Counted from the stretch's first letter, positions 25,905-35,346 are shown. The stretch is 64,000 nt of DNA from Erysipelatoclostridium sp. An173 (GCF_002160495.1 NZ_NFKR01000002.1:62001-126000), one strand, 5' to 3'. The notes: generated by a model from the letters alone, not told the origin. A program made the numbers and translations.

Positions 25905-27659
25905 ATGTCATATAAATTTAAAATCGTACGCGGAAATGCAATTTTAAACTTTTCTGAAGAATATTGTCAATCACGTTGTCAATTGATTGAAAGTGAATCT
26001 TTTGCACGAGTTTTACGTGGTTTTGTCAACGAAGGAAAGAGAAAAGAAAATACTACTTATACTTATTTAAGAGAAGTTAAAAGCGAAAGTATTGATATAG
26101 TAAATGATTTAAGAACGATTTTTAAATTGTTATTAGTAATGTCAGTTGAAGAAGTTTTATCTTCATATCCTCATTTTGAAGGATATTTTAGAGATCGTGA
26201 TGAATTTGTTAAAGTAATTGAAGAAGTATATTTATTCTGGCGTAAATTACAACGTTACAGTGTAGTATATAACGAAACAACTAGTAGAGGGTATCAAAAT
26301 GTACAATTTGCGGATGCTCAAGCAAAATTCGAAGAATTAGTATTATCAGTATATCGAACAATTGAAGAAACAGCATTAGGATATCGTCATCAAGTATATC
26401 GTCAAATTACAGCTGGTGTTAATGCTGGTTTAAGAGTAACAAATATGCGTTCTTTTTTACCATATGAATACCGTAATTTAGATGATATTCCTTTTATTGA
26501 AACAGTGATTATTCATCCACCATTTATTACTTATTCAAAACGTAATAAACGTGATGGAATTTTCCCTGAAATTAAACATAATCCAATTGAAGATTTAAAA
26601 TTTGATTCTGAACAATGGTTCTGTTATCCAGCTAAAGTTGGTAACTTATTAGCATTTGTATATTTCAATGTTGCTTTCATGGCTCAAGGGGTTGCATTAT
26701 GTAACTTATTTGAATTAGCTAGTGAAGAAGAATATCGTAATCGTAAACCAGATATTATCTATGTATATGGTTATGAAGATGGTGAAAAGAACCAGGCTTT
26801 CTATCAAGATGATGAAAATGATATGATGGTAGCTTTATTATCTGCAAGTGATGATTTCGATTACTTTGGATATATGAAGAAAATGATGTTAACTTTACAC
26901 AATGTTCGTAAAATTAATCAACGTCAATTACCAATTCATGGGGCAATGGTTAAAGTTACATTACATTCTGGTGAAGTTAAAAATATCGTTGTTATGGGTG
27001 ATAGTGGTGCTGGTAAATCGGAAACAATTGAACAAATTAAAGTATTTGGTGCCGCTTATATCCGTGATTTAGTAACTGTATATGATGATATGGGTGTTCT
27101 ATACTTAGATGATAAAGGACAAATTAAATCATCAGGTACAGAAATTGGGGCTTTCGTGCGTTTAGATGATTTAGATGCTGGTTATAGTTTCAAAGAATTA
27201 GACCGCTCTGTATTTATGAATCCTGATAAAGTAAATGCTCGAATTGTAATTCCAATTACAGATTATAAAGATGTTGTTGCTCCTCATGAAGTTGATTTAT
27301 TCTTATATGCAAACAACTATGAAGAAGGTGGCGAAGCATTAAGTTTCTTTGATGATGTTGATAGTGCTTTAAAAGTATTTAGAGCTGGAAATCGTATGTC
27401 AAAAGGAACAACTACTGAATATGGATTAGTTGGAAGTTTCTTTGCAAATCCATTTGGTCCAGTACAACGTCAAGAACAAACAGAAATCTTATTACATGAT
27501 TATTTTAATCGTATGTTTAAACAAGGTATTAAAGTTGGTCAATTAAGAACTCGTTTGGGTATTAAAGGTTACGAACATCGCGGGCCACAAGAAGCAGCAA
27601 CAGAAATTTTAAAATATATTACTGGTGAAACTGAATTAAAACAATTAGAAGAAGAATAA
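25905..27659 (+). CDS. PEP carboxykinase/HPr kinase-fold ATPase of unknown function
   Basis: A 584-residue protein. The P-loop GDSGAGKSET at residues 365-374 is of the PEPCK/HprK type (compare GxSGxGKSE in HprK and GLSGTGKTT in PEPCK). A segment after it resembles PEPCK: YDDMGVLYLDD, VIPITDY, and GNRMSKGTTTEYG like the family's GYTAKxAGTE. The ~360-residue N-terminal half shows no motif I know. ATG 25905 follows AAAGGGTGATAAA; the frame from 25872 has no site. Codon use is even, with many preferred codons, suggesting high expression. It may be a PEPCK relative or a protein kinase; function is open. Confidence 0.7.
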   Translation: MSYKFKIVRGNAILNFSEEYCQSRCQLIESESFARVLRGFVNEGKRKENTTYTYLREVKSESIDIVNDLRTIFKLLLVMSVEEVLSSYPHFEGYFRDRDEFVKVIEEVYLFWRKLQRYSVVYNETTSRGYQNVQFADAQAKFEELVLSVYRTIEETALGYRHQVYRQITAGVNAGLRVTNMRSFLPYEYRNLDDIPFIETVIIHPPFITYSKRNKRDGIFPEIKHNPIEDLKFDSEQWFCYPAKVGNLLAFVYFNVAFMAQGVALCNLFELASEEEYRNRKPDIIYVYGYEDGEKNQAFYQDDENDMMVALLSASDDFDYFGYMKKMMLTLHNVRKINQRQLPIHGAMVKVTLHSGEVKNIVVMGDSGAGKSETIEQIKVFGAAYIRDLVTVYDDMGVLYLDDKGQIKSSGTEIGAFVRLDDLDAGYSFKELDRSVFMNPDKVNARIVIPITDYKDVVAPHEVDLFLYANNYEEGGEALSFFDDVDSALKVFRAGNRMSKGTTTEYGLVGSFFANPFGPVQRQEQTEILLHDYFNRMFKQGIKVGQLRTRLGIKGYEHRGPQEAATEILKYITGETELKQLEEE

Positions 27660-27666
27660 TATTTTA

Positions 27667-27698
27667 AAAGAATCCATTTTATTATGGGTTCTTTTTTT
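27667..27698 (+). terminator. Terminator of the PEPCK-fold gene
   Basis: AAGAATCCAT / ATGGGTTCTT stem with one G-U pair, followed by a T run. Confidence 0.75.
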
Positions 27699-27733
27699 AT
27701 TTAGGATGAATATGTTTTGATGAGGGGATGAAA

Positions 27734-29131
27734 GTGAATAAAAGTTTAAAAATACTATTGATTATAATTGTTTTGATCTTTTCAATAGTTATTTTATTAA
27801 TTTATCCAACTAACCCAATTGTTTTATATAGTTATCATCCAGTTGCAGAAATTTCACAAAAGTTTGATCCTTATGAAAACATAAAAAGAGTAATAGGTGG
27901 TAAAGTTAGTGATGTAAATGTTGATACTAGTAAAATAGATTTTACTAAGACTGGTAAATATCCGATTACTTATCGTTATAATAACATTGAAACTACAGTA
28001 ACTTTAGAGTTACAAGATACAATTATTCCTGATCTTGAAGTTCAAGAGTTAACAATTGATTTAAATATGGAAGTTAAGGCTAGTGATTTGATTAAAAACT
28101 ATTATGATAGTAAAAGAACTGAAGTATCTTTTAAAGAAGACTATCAATTTGATAAACCTGGAGATTATGAAGTTGCAATTCGGATTTGTCGTAATAATAA
28201 TTGTGTAACCAAAAAAAGTGTTATTCATGTTTTGCCAGAAGATAATGTATCACCAGTAATTAATGGAGTACGTAATTTAACAGTTTTAAAAGATAGTGAT
28301 ATTGATTTATTATCAAGTGTTAGTGTTAGTGATAATCAAGATGATAATCCAATTTTAACAATCGATAGTTCTAATCTGGATATTTCTAAAATCGGTAATT
28401 ATCAAATAACTTATTATGCTAAAGATCGTTCTTTAAATGTTACTAAAGAAACATGTATAGTTACAGTAGTTGAAAATAAAAAAATAGGAACAACAGTTCC
28501 TAGTGATGAAAAAGTAGTGTATTTAACTTTTGACGATGGACCTTCAGAAAATACGCAGCAGGTTTTAGATATCTTAGATGTTTATGATGTTAAAGCTACT
28601 TTTTTTGTAACCGGAACAAATAAGGAATATTTTGATTTGATAAAAACAGCTTATGAAGCTGGACATACAATTGGTTTGCATACTTATGTTCATGAATATG
28701 ATCAGATTTATTGTTCTACATCTGCTTATTTTGCGGATTTAAAGAAAATCGAGGATTTGGTTTATAATCAAATAGGTAGCATCCCTAAATATATTCGCTT
28801 TCCTGGTGGGAGCAGTAATCAAATTTCTAAGCAGTATTGTAATAGGATAATGAGTAAGTTGACTAAAGAAGTATTAAATCGTGGTTATCAATATTATGAT
28901 TGGAATGAAGATAGTGAAGATGGTTCTGGACAATTGTCGGTAAAACAGTTAATCAAAAATGCTACGGCAGCAGATGAAAATAATATTATTTTATTATTTC
29001 ATGATGCTAATGGAAAAGAAAATACAATTAAAGCTTTAGGACCAGTTATTGAATATTATCAAAATAAAGGATATGTTTTTAAAGCTATTGATGATAGTTC
29101 TTATGTAGTCCACCATAGTGTAGTAAATTAA
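27734..29131 (+). CDS. Cell-surface polysaccharide deacetylase with Ig-like repeats
   Basis: A 465-residue membrane-anchored enzyme, likely removing acetyl groups from peptidoglycan or another surface glycan. It has an N-terminal anchor at residues 5-24. Three beta-sandwich DUF5011/Ig-like repeats cover residues ~35-250 (pattern IxxxGxYxITYxAxD). The NodB domain starts near residue 257 with YLTFDDGPS (catalytic Asp, metal Asp), then HTYVHEY (metal His pair), RFPGGSS and LLFHD. GTG 27734 is preferred, 6 nt after GAGGGG; ATG 27728 lies too close. Confidence 0.9.
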   Translation: MNKSLKILLIIIVLIFSIVILLIYPTNPIVLYSYHPVAEISQKFDPYENIKRVIGGKVSDVNVDTSKIDFTKTGKYPITYRYNNIETTVTLELQDTIIPDLEVQELTIDLNMEVKASDLIKNYYDSKRTEVSFKEDYQFDKPGDYEVAIRICRNNNCVTKKSVIHVLPEDNVSPVINGVRNLTVLKDSDIDLLSSVSVSDNQDDNPILTIDSSNLDISKIGNYQITYYAKDRSLNVTKETCIVTVVENKKIGTTVPSDEKVVYLTFDDGPSENTQQVLDILDVYDVKATFFVTGTNKEYFDLIKTAYEAGHTIGLHTYVHEYDQIYCSTSAYFADLKKIEDLVYNQIGSIPKYIRFPGGSSNQISKQYCNRIMSKLTKEVLNRGYQYYDWNEDSEDGSGQLSVKQLIKNATAADENNIILLFHDANGKENTIKALGPVIEYYQNKGYVFKAIDDSSYVVHHSVVN

Positions 29132-29182
29132 CGATAATAGTCATTGTTTTTCTAGTAATTCATATAATTTAATGGTGATTGG

Positions 29183-30187
29183 ATGAAAGATAAACTAATT
29201 AAGTATGCTTATTATTTGTTGCTTGTAATAATATTTGTTTTGCTTGCATATGCATTAGTTAACTGGCTAGTTCCTTTATTTTTTAGCTTTTTAATTGTTT
29301 TGGTTTTGCAGCCTTTATTAGCTAAAGAGATTGAACTACTTAAAATAAAGAATTCTTTTTTAACTAAGTTAGTTATTGTTTTGAATTATTTATTTTTTAT
29401 TACAGTCATCATTGTTATTGTAGTTTTTACAGTAATTCAAATTTATAAAATACTAGAAATTATGCCTGAGTATTTAAATGATTTATATCAAAAATTAAGT
29501 AATAATCATTATATAATTGATGCTGGTAAGTATTTAGATATTATTTATAGTGGCTCAATGAGTTTAGTTGAAAATATTTCGACTAGTTTTATTACTAGTT
29601 TAATAACTTTTATAATGAAAATACCTAGTTTTCTTTTTGATTTAATGTTTGTGGTAATTACTTCTTTGTTTATCTTATTAGATTATGATTTAATTGAAAA
29701 ATATGTTTTAAATAAATATCCGGTGACTTCTTTGGTAGTTGATACAGTAAAAAATGTTTTAAGTAATATTTTTAAAGCTTCTGTTATCATCATGATCGTA
29801 ACATTTGTAGAATTATACTTAGGCTTTGTTTTAATTGGATTATCGCAAAGTGCCATGCTTGCTTGTATTATTGCAGTAATTGATTTTTTGCCTGTTTTAG
29901 GATTAGATATGATCATGGTGCCTTGGATCATAATTAATGCGTTAACTAATAATATTTATTTAGCGATAGCTTTACTGATAATTTATTTGATCGTTGTTGT
30001 TACTAAAAATATATTAGAGCCTCGACTATTAGCGAAAAACCTTGGTCTTAGTCCAATTGTTTCATTAATAGGAATGTATTTGGGGATGCAATGGTTTGGA
30101 ATAATCGGTTTATTTATTGCCCCAACTTTAATTATGATCATTATTCAAGTTTTTAAAGTAAAACATCAGTTAAAAAATAATGAATAG
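29183..30187 (+). CDS. AI-2E family (YtvI-like) membrane transporter
   Basis: A 334-residue protein with about eight hydrophobic segments, two at each end of a less hydrophobic middle, as in the AI-2E/UPF0118 family. The segment DFLPVLGLDMIMVPW near residue 235 and the following EPRLLAKNLGLSPIVSLIGMYLGM are family signatures. Members include the sporulation-linked YtvI and Na+/H+ antiporters; the substrate cannot be named. The ribosome site GGTGATTGG before ATG is weak. Confidence 0.85.
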   Translation: MKDKLIKYAYYLLLVIIFVLLAYALVNWLVPLFFSFLIVLVLQPLLAKEIELLKIKNSFLTKLVIVLNYLFFITVIIVIVVFTVIQIYKILEIMPEYLNDLYQKLSNNHYIIDAGKYLDIIYSGSMSLVENISTSFITSLITFIMKIPSFLFDLMFVVITSLFILLDYDLIEKYVLNKYPVTSLVVDTVKNVLSNIFKASVIIMIVTFVELYLGFVLIGLSQSAMLACIIAVIDFLPVLGLDMIMVPWIIINALTNNIYLAIALLIIYLIVVVTKNILEPRLLAKNLGLSPIVSLIGMYLGMQWFGIIGLFIAPTLIMIIIQVFKVKHQLKNNE

Positions 30188-30236
30188 TTAGTTAGAATCA
30201 TGTATAATATAGGCGTTGAAGTAAAGAGGAGTATTT

Positions 30237-31793
30237 ATGGAACGGAAAGATTTGAAATTATGGGCTCGTAAAGAAGCTAATAATCATCGTTGGCAAATTT
30301 GGAAATGTTTATTGATAATATTGTTAGTTACATTAGGATTAATTGTTTCTTTGATTCTTATTTTTAATTGGCTATTGAGTTTAAAGACAACATCTATTAT
30401 TGGTGTATTGGATTTTGTAATTGTCTTAGCTATTTTACTGGCATATTTATTTAGTGCTGGTTTTTCAACACAGTTTTATTGTTATATCAAGGAAATTATT
30501 AATAATGGTAATAGTGATTTAAACTTACTAAAAACATCGTTTATAACGTATATTAGAAATGGTTTTATTTGCTGGTTAATCTTTTTTATCGATCTTTTAG
30601 GAATGTTTTTGTTTATATTACCTGGAATCTTTTTGTTGATAAAGTTTTTGCCAGTTCCGTATTTGCTTGCAAATCATCAGGAAATGAATGTTATTGATAT
30701 TTTAAAAACAAGCTGGCAGATGATGTCTTTAAATAAAATGAAGGATTTGTTACTTTTAATTTTAAGTTTTGCTGGCTGGTTTATTTTAGGTATCTTTACA
30801 TTTTTGATTGGTTTTATTTGGGCATTACCATATTTTTTATTAGCTCTTAGTAGATTTTTTATCATACTGGAAAATGAGTATTTTGGTTTAGAAGAAATAC
30901 AAAATGAAGATAATAGTAAAGAAATCCAAGAATTTGCCTTATTAAATAATTTAGATGTTATGGGTAACAATATATACGGATTATTTAATGACTTTCCGGT
31001 TGTAATTAAGGTCTTACCAGAAAATACAATTATAAAAATTAGTATTGCTGGTAATAAACGTTCAAGAATTGATAATTACTTTGCTAAGTTAGAGCGCTTA
31101 GGATTTTTAAAAACAATAAATTATAGTAATGATATAATTACTATTTCTATAATAAGTCAAAACTTAAATAATGTTTATGAAACATTAAAGAATATAACAA
31201 TGATCATTCGTAAGATTGGATATCAGCCAGCGTGCTGTCATTGCCATTGCAATAAGCCGGTTTCATTTTGTCTTTATCATGGTGAAATTGTTTATGTCTG
31301 TAAAGATTGTTTCAATGAATTAAAGAATAAACAATCAGTTCCTAAAGAAAAATATAGTATTGGTTTTTTAGGGGCTGTTTTAGGGGCACTGTTTGGTGGT
31401 TTGATCTGGATATTAATTTATCAATTTACAGCCTTTGGTCGTATAACTGGTTATATAATTGCTTTACTTGCAATTTTAGGCTATCAAAAATTTGCAGGAC
31501 GATTATCTTTATCAGGACTAATAATTAGTGGGTTATGTAGTGTTGTTAGTTTATTAGTGGCTGAGTTCTTTGGCTTGAGCTTACAAATCTTTTTAGCGAC
31601 AAGAATTGATAGTTTGATCCAGTCAATTATATTAACACCGAATTTTATCATGCATAGTGATATTATTTATCTAGTTGTAAAAGATATTTTATTTGGACTT
31701 TGTTTTATGGCGATTGCTTTTATACAGTATAGTTATTCTTTAATGCACACGGAAAAGAAACCAAATATAGTTAAATTAGACAAAACAGCTTAG
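30237..31793 (+). CDS. DUF975-like membrane protein with zinc-ribbon and second membrane domain
   Basis: A 518-residue protein. Residues 1-210 have about five membrane segments and look like DUF975/YciC (KDLKLWARKEANNHRWQIWK, and the LPGIFLLIKF turn). A soluble region with possible ACT-like pattern (residues ~225-325) follows. A Cys/His cluster CCHCHCNKPVSFC...CKDC at ~330-358 probably binds zinc. Four more membrane segments complete it. This combination is not one I know as a named protein. It starts after AAAGAGGAGTATTT. Confidence 0.65.
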   Translation: MERKDLKLWARKEANNHRWQIWKCLLIILLVTLGLIVSLILIFNWLLSLKTTSIIGVLDFVIVLAILLAYLFSAGFSTQFYCYIKEIINNGNSDLNLLKTSFITYIRNGFICWLIFFIDLLGMFLFILPGIFLLIKFLPVPYLLANHQEMNVIDILKTSWQMMSLNKMKDLLLLILSFAGWFILGIFTFLIGFIWALPYFLLALSRFFIILENEYFGLEEIQNEDNSKEIQEFALLNNLDVMGNNIYGLFNDFPVVIKVLPENTIIKISIAGNKRSRIDNYFAKLERLGFLKTINYSNDIITISIISQNLNNVYETLKNITMIIRKIGYQPACCHCHCNKPVSFCLYHGEIVYVCKDCFNELKNKQSVPKEKYSIGFLGAVLGALFGGLIWILIYQFTAFGRITGYIIALLAILGYQKFAGRLSLSGLIISGLCSVVSLLVAEFFGLSLQIFLATRIDSLIQSIILTPNFIMHSDIIYLVVKDILFGLCFMAIAFIQYSYSLMHTEKKPNIVKLDKTA

Positions 31794-31805
31794 GCTGTTT
31801 TTTTA
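31783..31805 (+). terminator. Terminator of the DUF975-like gene
   Basis: AAACAGC / GCTGTTT stem around the stop codon, followed by TTTT. Confidence 0.8.
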
Positions 31806-31860
31806 TAGTTAGAAGCTATATCAAATATTAGAATTAGATATTTTTCAAACTTGTTTTAGT

Positions 31861-31878
31861 ATGTTACAATAGTAACAT
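31861..31878. promoter_or_regulatory. Inverted repeat at the lysR promoter
   Basis: ATGTTAC (31861-31867), AATA, GTAACAT (31872-31878). A -10-like TACAAT (31865-31870) overlaps it, and the lysR ribosome site follows. It fits an autoregulatory LysR site (T-N11-A form). Confidence 0.5.
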
Positions 31879-31893
31879 TGTGGAGGTGAGACT

Positions 31894-32796
31894 ATGACAT
31901 TGCAACAATTAAGATATGTTATTACCGTAGCTAAAAATGGTTCTATTTCCGAAGCAGCTAAAGAATTGTTTATCTCACAGCCAAGTTTATCTAACGCTAT
32001 TAAAGAATTAGAAAAAGAAATGCAAATTGTTATTTTTTCACGGACTAATAAAGGGATAGTTGTAAGTGAAGAAGGACGTGAATTTTTAGGATATGCCCGC
32101 CAAGTCGTTGAACAGGCTGATTTGCTTAAAGAGCGTTACTTGGAAACAAAGACAGTAAAAAAACGTTTTAGTATTTCAACACAGCATTATTCTTTTGCGG
32201 TTGATGCTTTTGTTGATCTAGTAAAAAAATATCGTGATAGTGAATATGAATTTACGCTTAGAGAAACACGAACTTATGAGATAATTGAAGATGTTAAAAC
32301 ATTAAAAAGTGAAATTGGAATATTATATTTAAATGATTTTAATGAAAAAGTAATTACTAAATTATTAAAAGAAAATAATCTTGTTTTTAAGGAATTATTT
32401 CAGGCAAAACCCCATATATTTGTAAGTAATACTAATCCACTTGCTGTTAAGAAAATTGTGACTTTAGAAGATATTGAACCATATCCTTATTTGTGTTTTG
32501 AACAAGGAGAGTATAATTCATTTTATTTTTCAGAAGAAATTTTAAGTACTTTAACTCACCGTAAAATTATTAGAGTTAGTGATCGAGCTACTTTATTTAA
32601 TTTATTGATAGGATTAAATGGTTATACAATATCTACCGGTATTATTAGTGAGGAATTAAATGGGAAAAACATAATTGCAATTCCTTTAGCTGTTGATGAA
32701 ATAATTAAAGTTGGATATATTGTTCATAGAGATATTAACCGAAGTTTTTTAGGATCCTTGTTTATAGAATCGCTTCAAAATAATATTGAATTTTAG
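31894..32796 (+). CDS. LysR-family transcriptional regulator
   Basis: A 300-residue regulator. The N-terminal winged HTH (MTLQQLRYVITVAKNGSISEAAKELFISQPSLSNAIKELE region) and a C-terminal substrate-binding domain are complete. It resembles the CysB/CysL-like group in its first residues, but the ligand is unknown. It has its own promoter and terminator. The two genes that follow on the same strand (unknown membrane protein, PHP hydrolase) are candidates for control by it. Confidence 0.9.
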   Translation: MTLQQLRYVITVAKNGSISEAAKELFISQPSLSNAIKELEKEMQIVIFSRTNKGIVVSEEGREFLGYARQVVEQADLLKERYLETKTVKKRFSISTQHYSFAVDAFVDLVKKYRDSEYEFTLRETRTYEIIEDVKTLKSEIGILYLNDFNEKVITKLLKENNLVFKELFQAKPHIFVSNTNPLAVKKIVTLEDIEPYPYLCFEQGEYNSFYFSEEILSTLTHRKIIRVSDRATLFNLLIGLNGYTISTGIISEELNGKNIIAIPLAVDEIIKVGYIVHRDINRSFLGSLFIESLQNNIEF

Positions 32797-32819
32797 GTGC
32801 TTTTTTAGCATCTTTTTTT
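32795..32819 (+). terminator. Terminator of lysR
   Basis: AGGTGCT / AGCATCT stem with one G-U pair, T-rich loop, followed by seven T. Confidence 0.65.
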
Positions 32820-32909
32820 ATTTAATAATCTTTTTTTGTCTATAAATGAACAATAATCAATGATATAATTATATAATATAAAGCAAATTTAAAGGAGGGG
32901 AGATGGGCT

Positions 32910-33728
32910 ATGATTAATTATCTAATAGCTTTTGTTTCTGGAAGTCTTGGGACAATGATTGGTGGAACAGCTTCATTTGTCATTACTGGTTTAGTAGGTC
33001 TTATTGTAATTATCTTAGATGGGTTAGGAGCTAACACTCATCTATTAACAAATCAGGTCTTGAATTTATTATTTATGCCTTGTGTTTGTTTTAATGGTGC
33101 GGTAGCAGGATTGGCATATGCAGCTAATGTTAAACATTATGATATAAATGGTGCTGATGGGAATCGTTCATTATATTTTACTGGTGATCCTTTAGTTTTA
33201 ATTATTGGTGGAATTTTTGGCTTATTAGGCTATGGATTATTTTCATTGTTTACATATTGGAATTTTCCTATTGATATTGGTGCACTAGTTGTACTATCAC
33301 TAAATATGTTGATTAGAGTATTGTTTGGGACTAATAAATATATCCATCATCCCAGCCAACCGTTATTTAGCTATAAACAGGCTAATTACTGGTGTTTTCA
33401 AATAATATTTGCCGCAGTATTATCATTAATAACAGCTTATTTTGTAGGAATTACTGGTGTTGCTAGTCTAGGGTTTTCATTAAGTGCTTTAAGTCTGGTT
33501 TTTGCTTTTTCGACTCCGGATTTTCCAGCTACTCATCATACTACTTTAATTGCTGGTTATGCAATGGTAGCAACAAATTCATTAGCTATTAGTACAATTT
33601 TTGGGGTTTTAGCACAGTTATTTTTTATTGTTTTTAATACCTATTTTAATACTGATTTAGATAGTCATGTAGATGCCCCAGCTGCTTCAATCGCTCTATT
33701 TAGTTTGCTTATTTTTACATTATTTTAG
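32910..33728 (+). CDS. Unrecognised multi-pass membrane protein
   Basis: A 272-residue protein with about eight hydrophobic segments. It is rich in Gly near the N-terminus (SGSLGTMIGGTASFVITGLVG is in the first segment). The polar loops carry conserved-looking HHPSQPLF and FPATHHTTLIAGY. The latter, with paired His in a membrane setting, may be functional. Hydrophobic topology suggests a transporter. It is 9 nt before the PHP gene and probably cotranscribed with it. No family name is claimed. Confidence 0.65.
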   Translation: MINYLIAFVSGSLGTMIGGTASFVITGLVGLIVIILDGLGANTHLLTNQVLNLLFMPCVCFNGAVAGLAYAANVKHYDINGADGNRSLYFTGDPLVLIIGGIFGLLGYGLFSLFTYWNFPIDIGALVVLSLNMLIRVLFGTNKYIHHPSQPLFSYKQANYWCFQIIFAAVLSLITAYFVGITGVASLGFSLSALSLVFAFSTPDFPATHHTTLIAGYAMVATNSLAISTIFGVLAQLFFIVFNTYFNTDLDSHVDAPAASIALFSLLIFTLF

Positions 33729-33737
33729 GAGGTCTAT

Positions 33738-34454
33738 ATGGGAAAAATAGAATTAGATGTTCATACACATACTATTGCAAGCGGTCATAGTTATTCATCG
33801 ATGAATGAAATGGTAAATGAGGCTAAAGCTAAAGGTTTGCAGTTATTAGGGATGGTTGAACATGATGTGGGAATACCAGGTACTTGTGATCCAATATATT
33901 TTAAAAATTATCATGTGATTCCAAGAGTTTTTAATGGTTTAAAAATAATTTTAGGAATTGAGGTTAATATTTTAGATTATGATGGTAAATTAAGTATTAG
34001 TGATGATCTTTACCAATGTGTTGATTATTGCATGGCTGGAATTCATTTTCATTGTTACAAACCGGGATCAATTGAACAAAATACAAATGCAGTAATTGAA
34101 ACAATCAAAAATCCGCATATTAGCGTTATTGTTCATCCTGATGATGGTTATTGCCCGCTAGATTATGAAAAAGTTGTTTTGGCAGCTAAAAAATATCATA
34201 CATTATTAGAAGTCAACAATAATGCCTTAAGAAGTTCATCACGATTAAATTCACGTGAAAATGTAATTGAAATGTTGCAGTTATGTAAAAAACATCAAGT
34301 GAAGATTATTTTAGGTAGTGATGCTCATATTCATTTTGACATCATGAATTTTGATCATATTGAAGGAATTTTAGAAGAAATTGATTTTCCTAAAGAACTG
34401 ATTGTTAATTATGATGTGGATGAATTTTTAAAGTATATTGATAAGAAAGTTTAA
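33738..34454 (+). CDS. PHP-domain phosphoesterase (YcdX-like)
   Basis: A 238-residue metal-dependent hydrolase. Metal-binding residues are seen in DVHTHTIASGHSY at 7-19, MVEHDVG near residue 40, GIEVNI near residue 74, AGIHFHC near residue 101, VHPDDGY near residue 134, and GSDAHIHFD near residue 193. This is the arrangement of YcdX-type proteins. Substrate unknown. The ribosome site is GGAGGTCTAT. It is second in a two-gene unit with the unknown membrane protein. Confidence 0.88.
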   Translation: MGKIELDVHTHTIASGHSYSSMNEMVNEAKAKGLQLLGMVEHDVGIPGTCDPIYFKNYHVIPRVFNGLKIILGIEVNILDYDGKLSISDDLYQCVDYCMAGIHFHCYKPGSIEQNTNAVIETIKNPHISVIVHPDDGYCPLDYEKVVLAAKKYHTLLEVNNNALRSSSRLNSRENVIEMLQLCKKHQVKIILGSDAHIHFDIMNFDHIEGILEEIDFPKELIVNYDVDEFLKYIDKKV

Positions 34455-34470
34455 TAAGATTGATAAATTA

Positions 34471-34500
34471 AAAACCGTATGTTTTTAACATACGGCTTTA
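34471..34500. terminator. Bidirectional terminator
   Basis: CCGTATGTT (34475-34483), TTT, AACATACGG (34487-34495). An A tract on the left and CTTTATTA on the right let it serve both strands. Confidence 0.7.
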
Positions 34501-34596
34501 TTATCAACTTTATAGAAATTTTTATGTGAAACCACATCTAATTTATATTCAAACTTTACAATCTATATTCTAAAACCACTCTATTTTGACTCAACC

Positions 34597-34848
34597 TTAG
34601 TGAGCCACTGATATAATTGGGGGTCTACGTTTCATATTTAGGCGATAGTCTTTTTTCCAATTAATTCTTAGACTCATTGAAGTGATCTTACTAGAAATGT
34701 ATGCGATTAATTTTGGTTTGACAGATAAAATTGTTTCTCTATCTTCTACTAGACCAGTTCCAAATAGTTGATACGCTTGTAATAATACATCTACTAATAC
34801 AATTAATGTATAAAGCATTAATACTGAAATAATATACATTTCGTTCAT
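34597..34848 (-). CDS. Small membrane protein, unrecognised
   Basis: An 83-residue protein with one hydrophobic segment (residues ~5-29) and a basic C-terminal half ending KRRPPIISVAH. The ribosome site AAAGGAG lies 8 nt before ATG 34848, which is why I accept it. It stands alone between the PHP operon and the trp leader. Positive-inside charge suggests the C-terminus is cytoplasmic. Confidence 0.55.
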   Translation of the reverse strand: MNEMYIISVLMLYTLIVLVDVLLQAYQLFGTGLVEDRETILSVKPKLIAYISSKITSMSLRINWKKDYRLNMKRRPPIISVAH

Positions 34849-35032
34849 ATTATCAACTCCTTTCGTCTAATCCTTTCCTCACCATTATAATAGCACATAT
34901 CCGCTAAAAATGGAAGCCCTTTCATTGAAAAAATAATTTTTTTTTGCTGATTTAATCAATGTTTTTTTAATTTTATAATAATGATAAAAATTGTTTTTGG
35001 ATAAAAACATTTATTAAAATGTAAATATTTTA

Positions 35033-35061
35033 TTGACAGTTATAATTATCCAGTATATCAT
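35033..35061 (+). promoter_or_regulatory. trp operon promoter
   Basis: Perfect TTGACA (35033-35038), 17-bp spacer, TATCAT (35056-35061). Transcription would start near 35068, just before the T-box leader. Confidence 0.8.
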
Positions 35062-35065
35062 AATA

Positions 35066-35346
35066 AACAAGAAAACCGTTGAAGTGGAGATAAAAATAGA
35101 TCGTGCACTTATAGAGAGCTTGGATGGTGGAAGCAAGCAGAACGCAGCCTATTAAATGGACCACGGAGGGCAAAGTGAAAAGCTGAGGCTGAGTATTCTT
35201 TGACGTAAGACTTACGTAAGTAGTCATAGATGTGATAGCATCTAGTAAGGGCACGAGTGTATCGTGAAGCAAGGTGGCACCGCGGAATAAGTGTAGTTTA
35301 TTATCCGTCCTTGACAGAATTATTTTCTGTCGGGACGGTTTTTTAT
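35066..35346 (+). promoter_or_regulatory. Trp T-box riboswitch leader
   Basis: Leader of the trp operon that senses uncharged tRNA-Trp. Stem I has the AGAGAG and GGTG elements (35113-35130) and a likely specifier TGG at 35157-35159. The T-box AAGGTGGCACCGCGG stands at 35271-35285, followed by a terminator whose arms CCGTCCTTGACAGAA and its complement end in TTTTTT (about 35305-35346). Low Trp charging should favour the antiterminator. An open frame on the opposite strand here is a by-product of the structure. The stretch 34849-35032 before it holds nothing else I can name. Confidence 0.95.
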
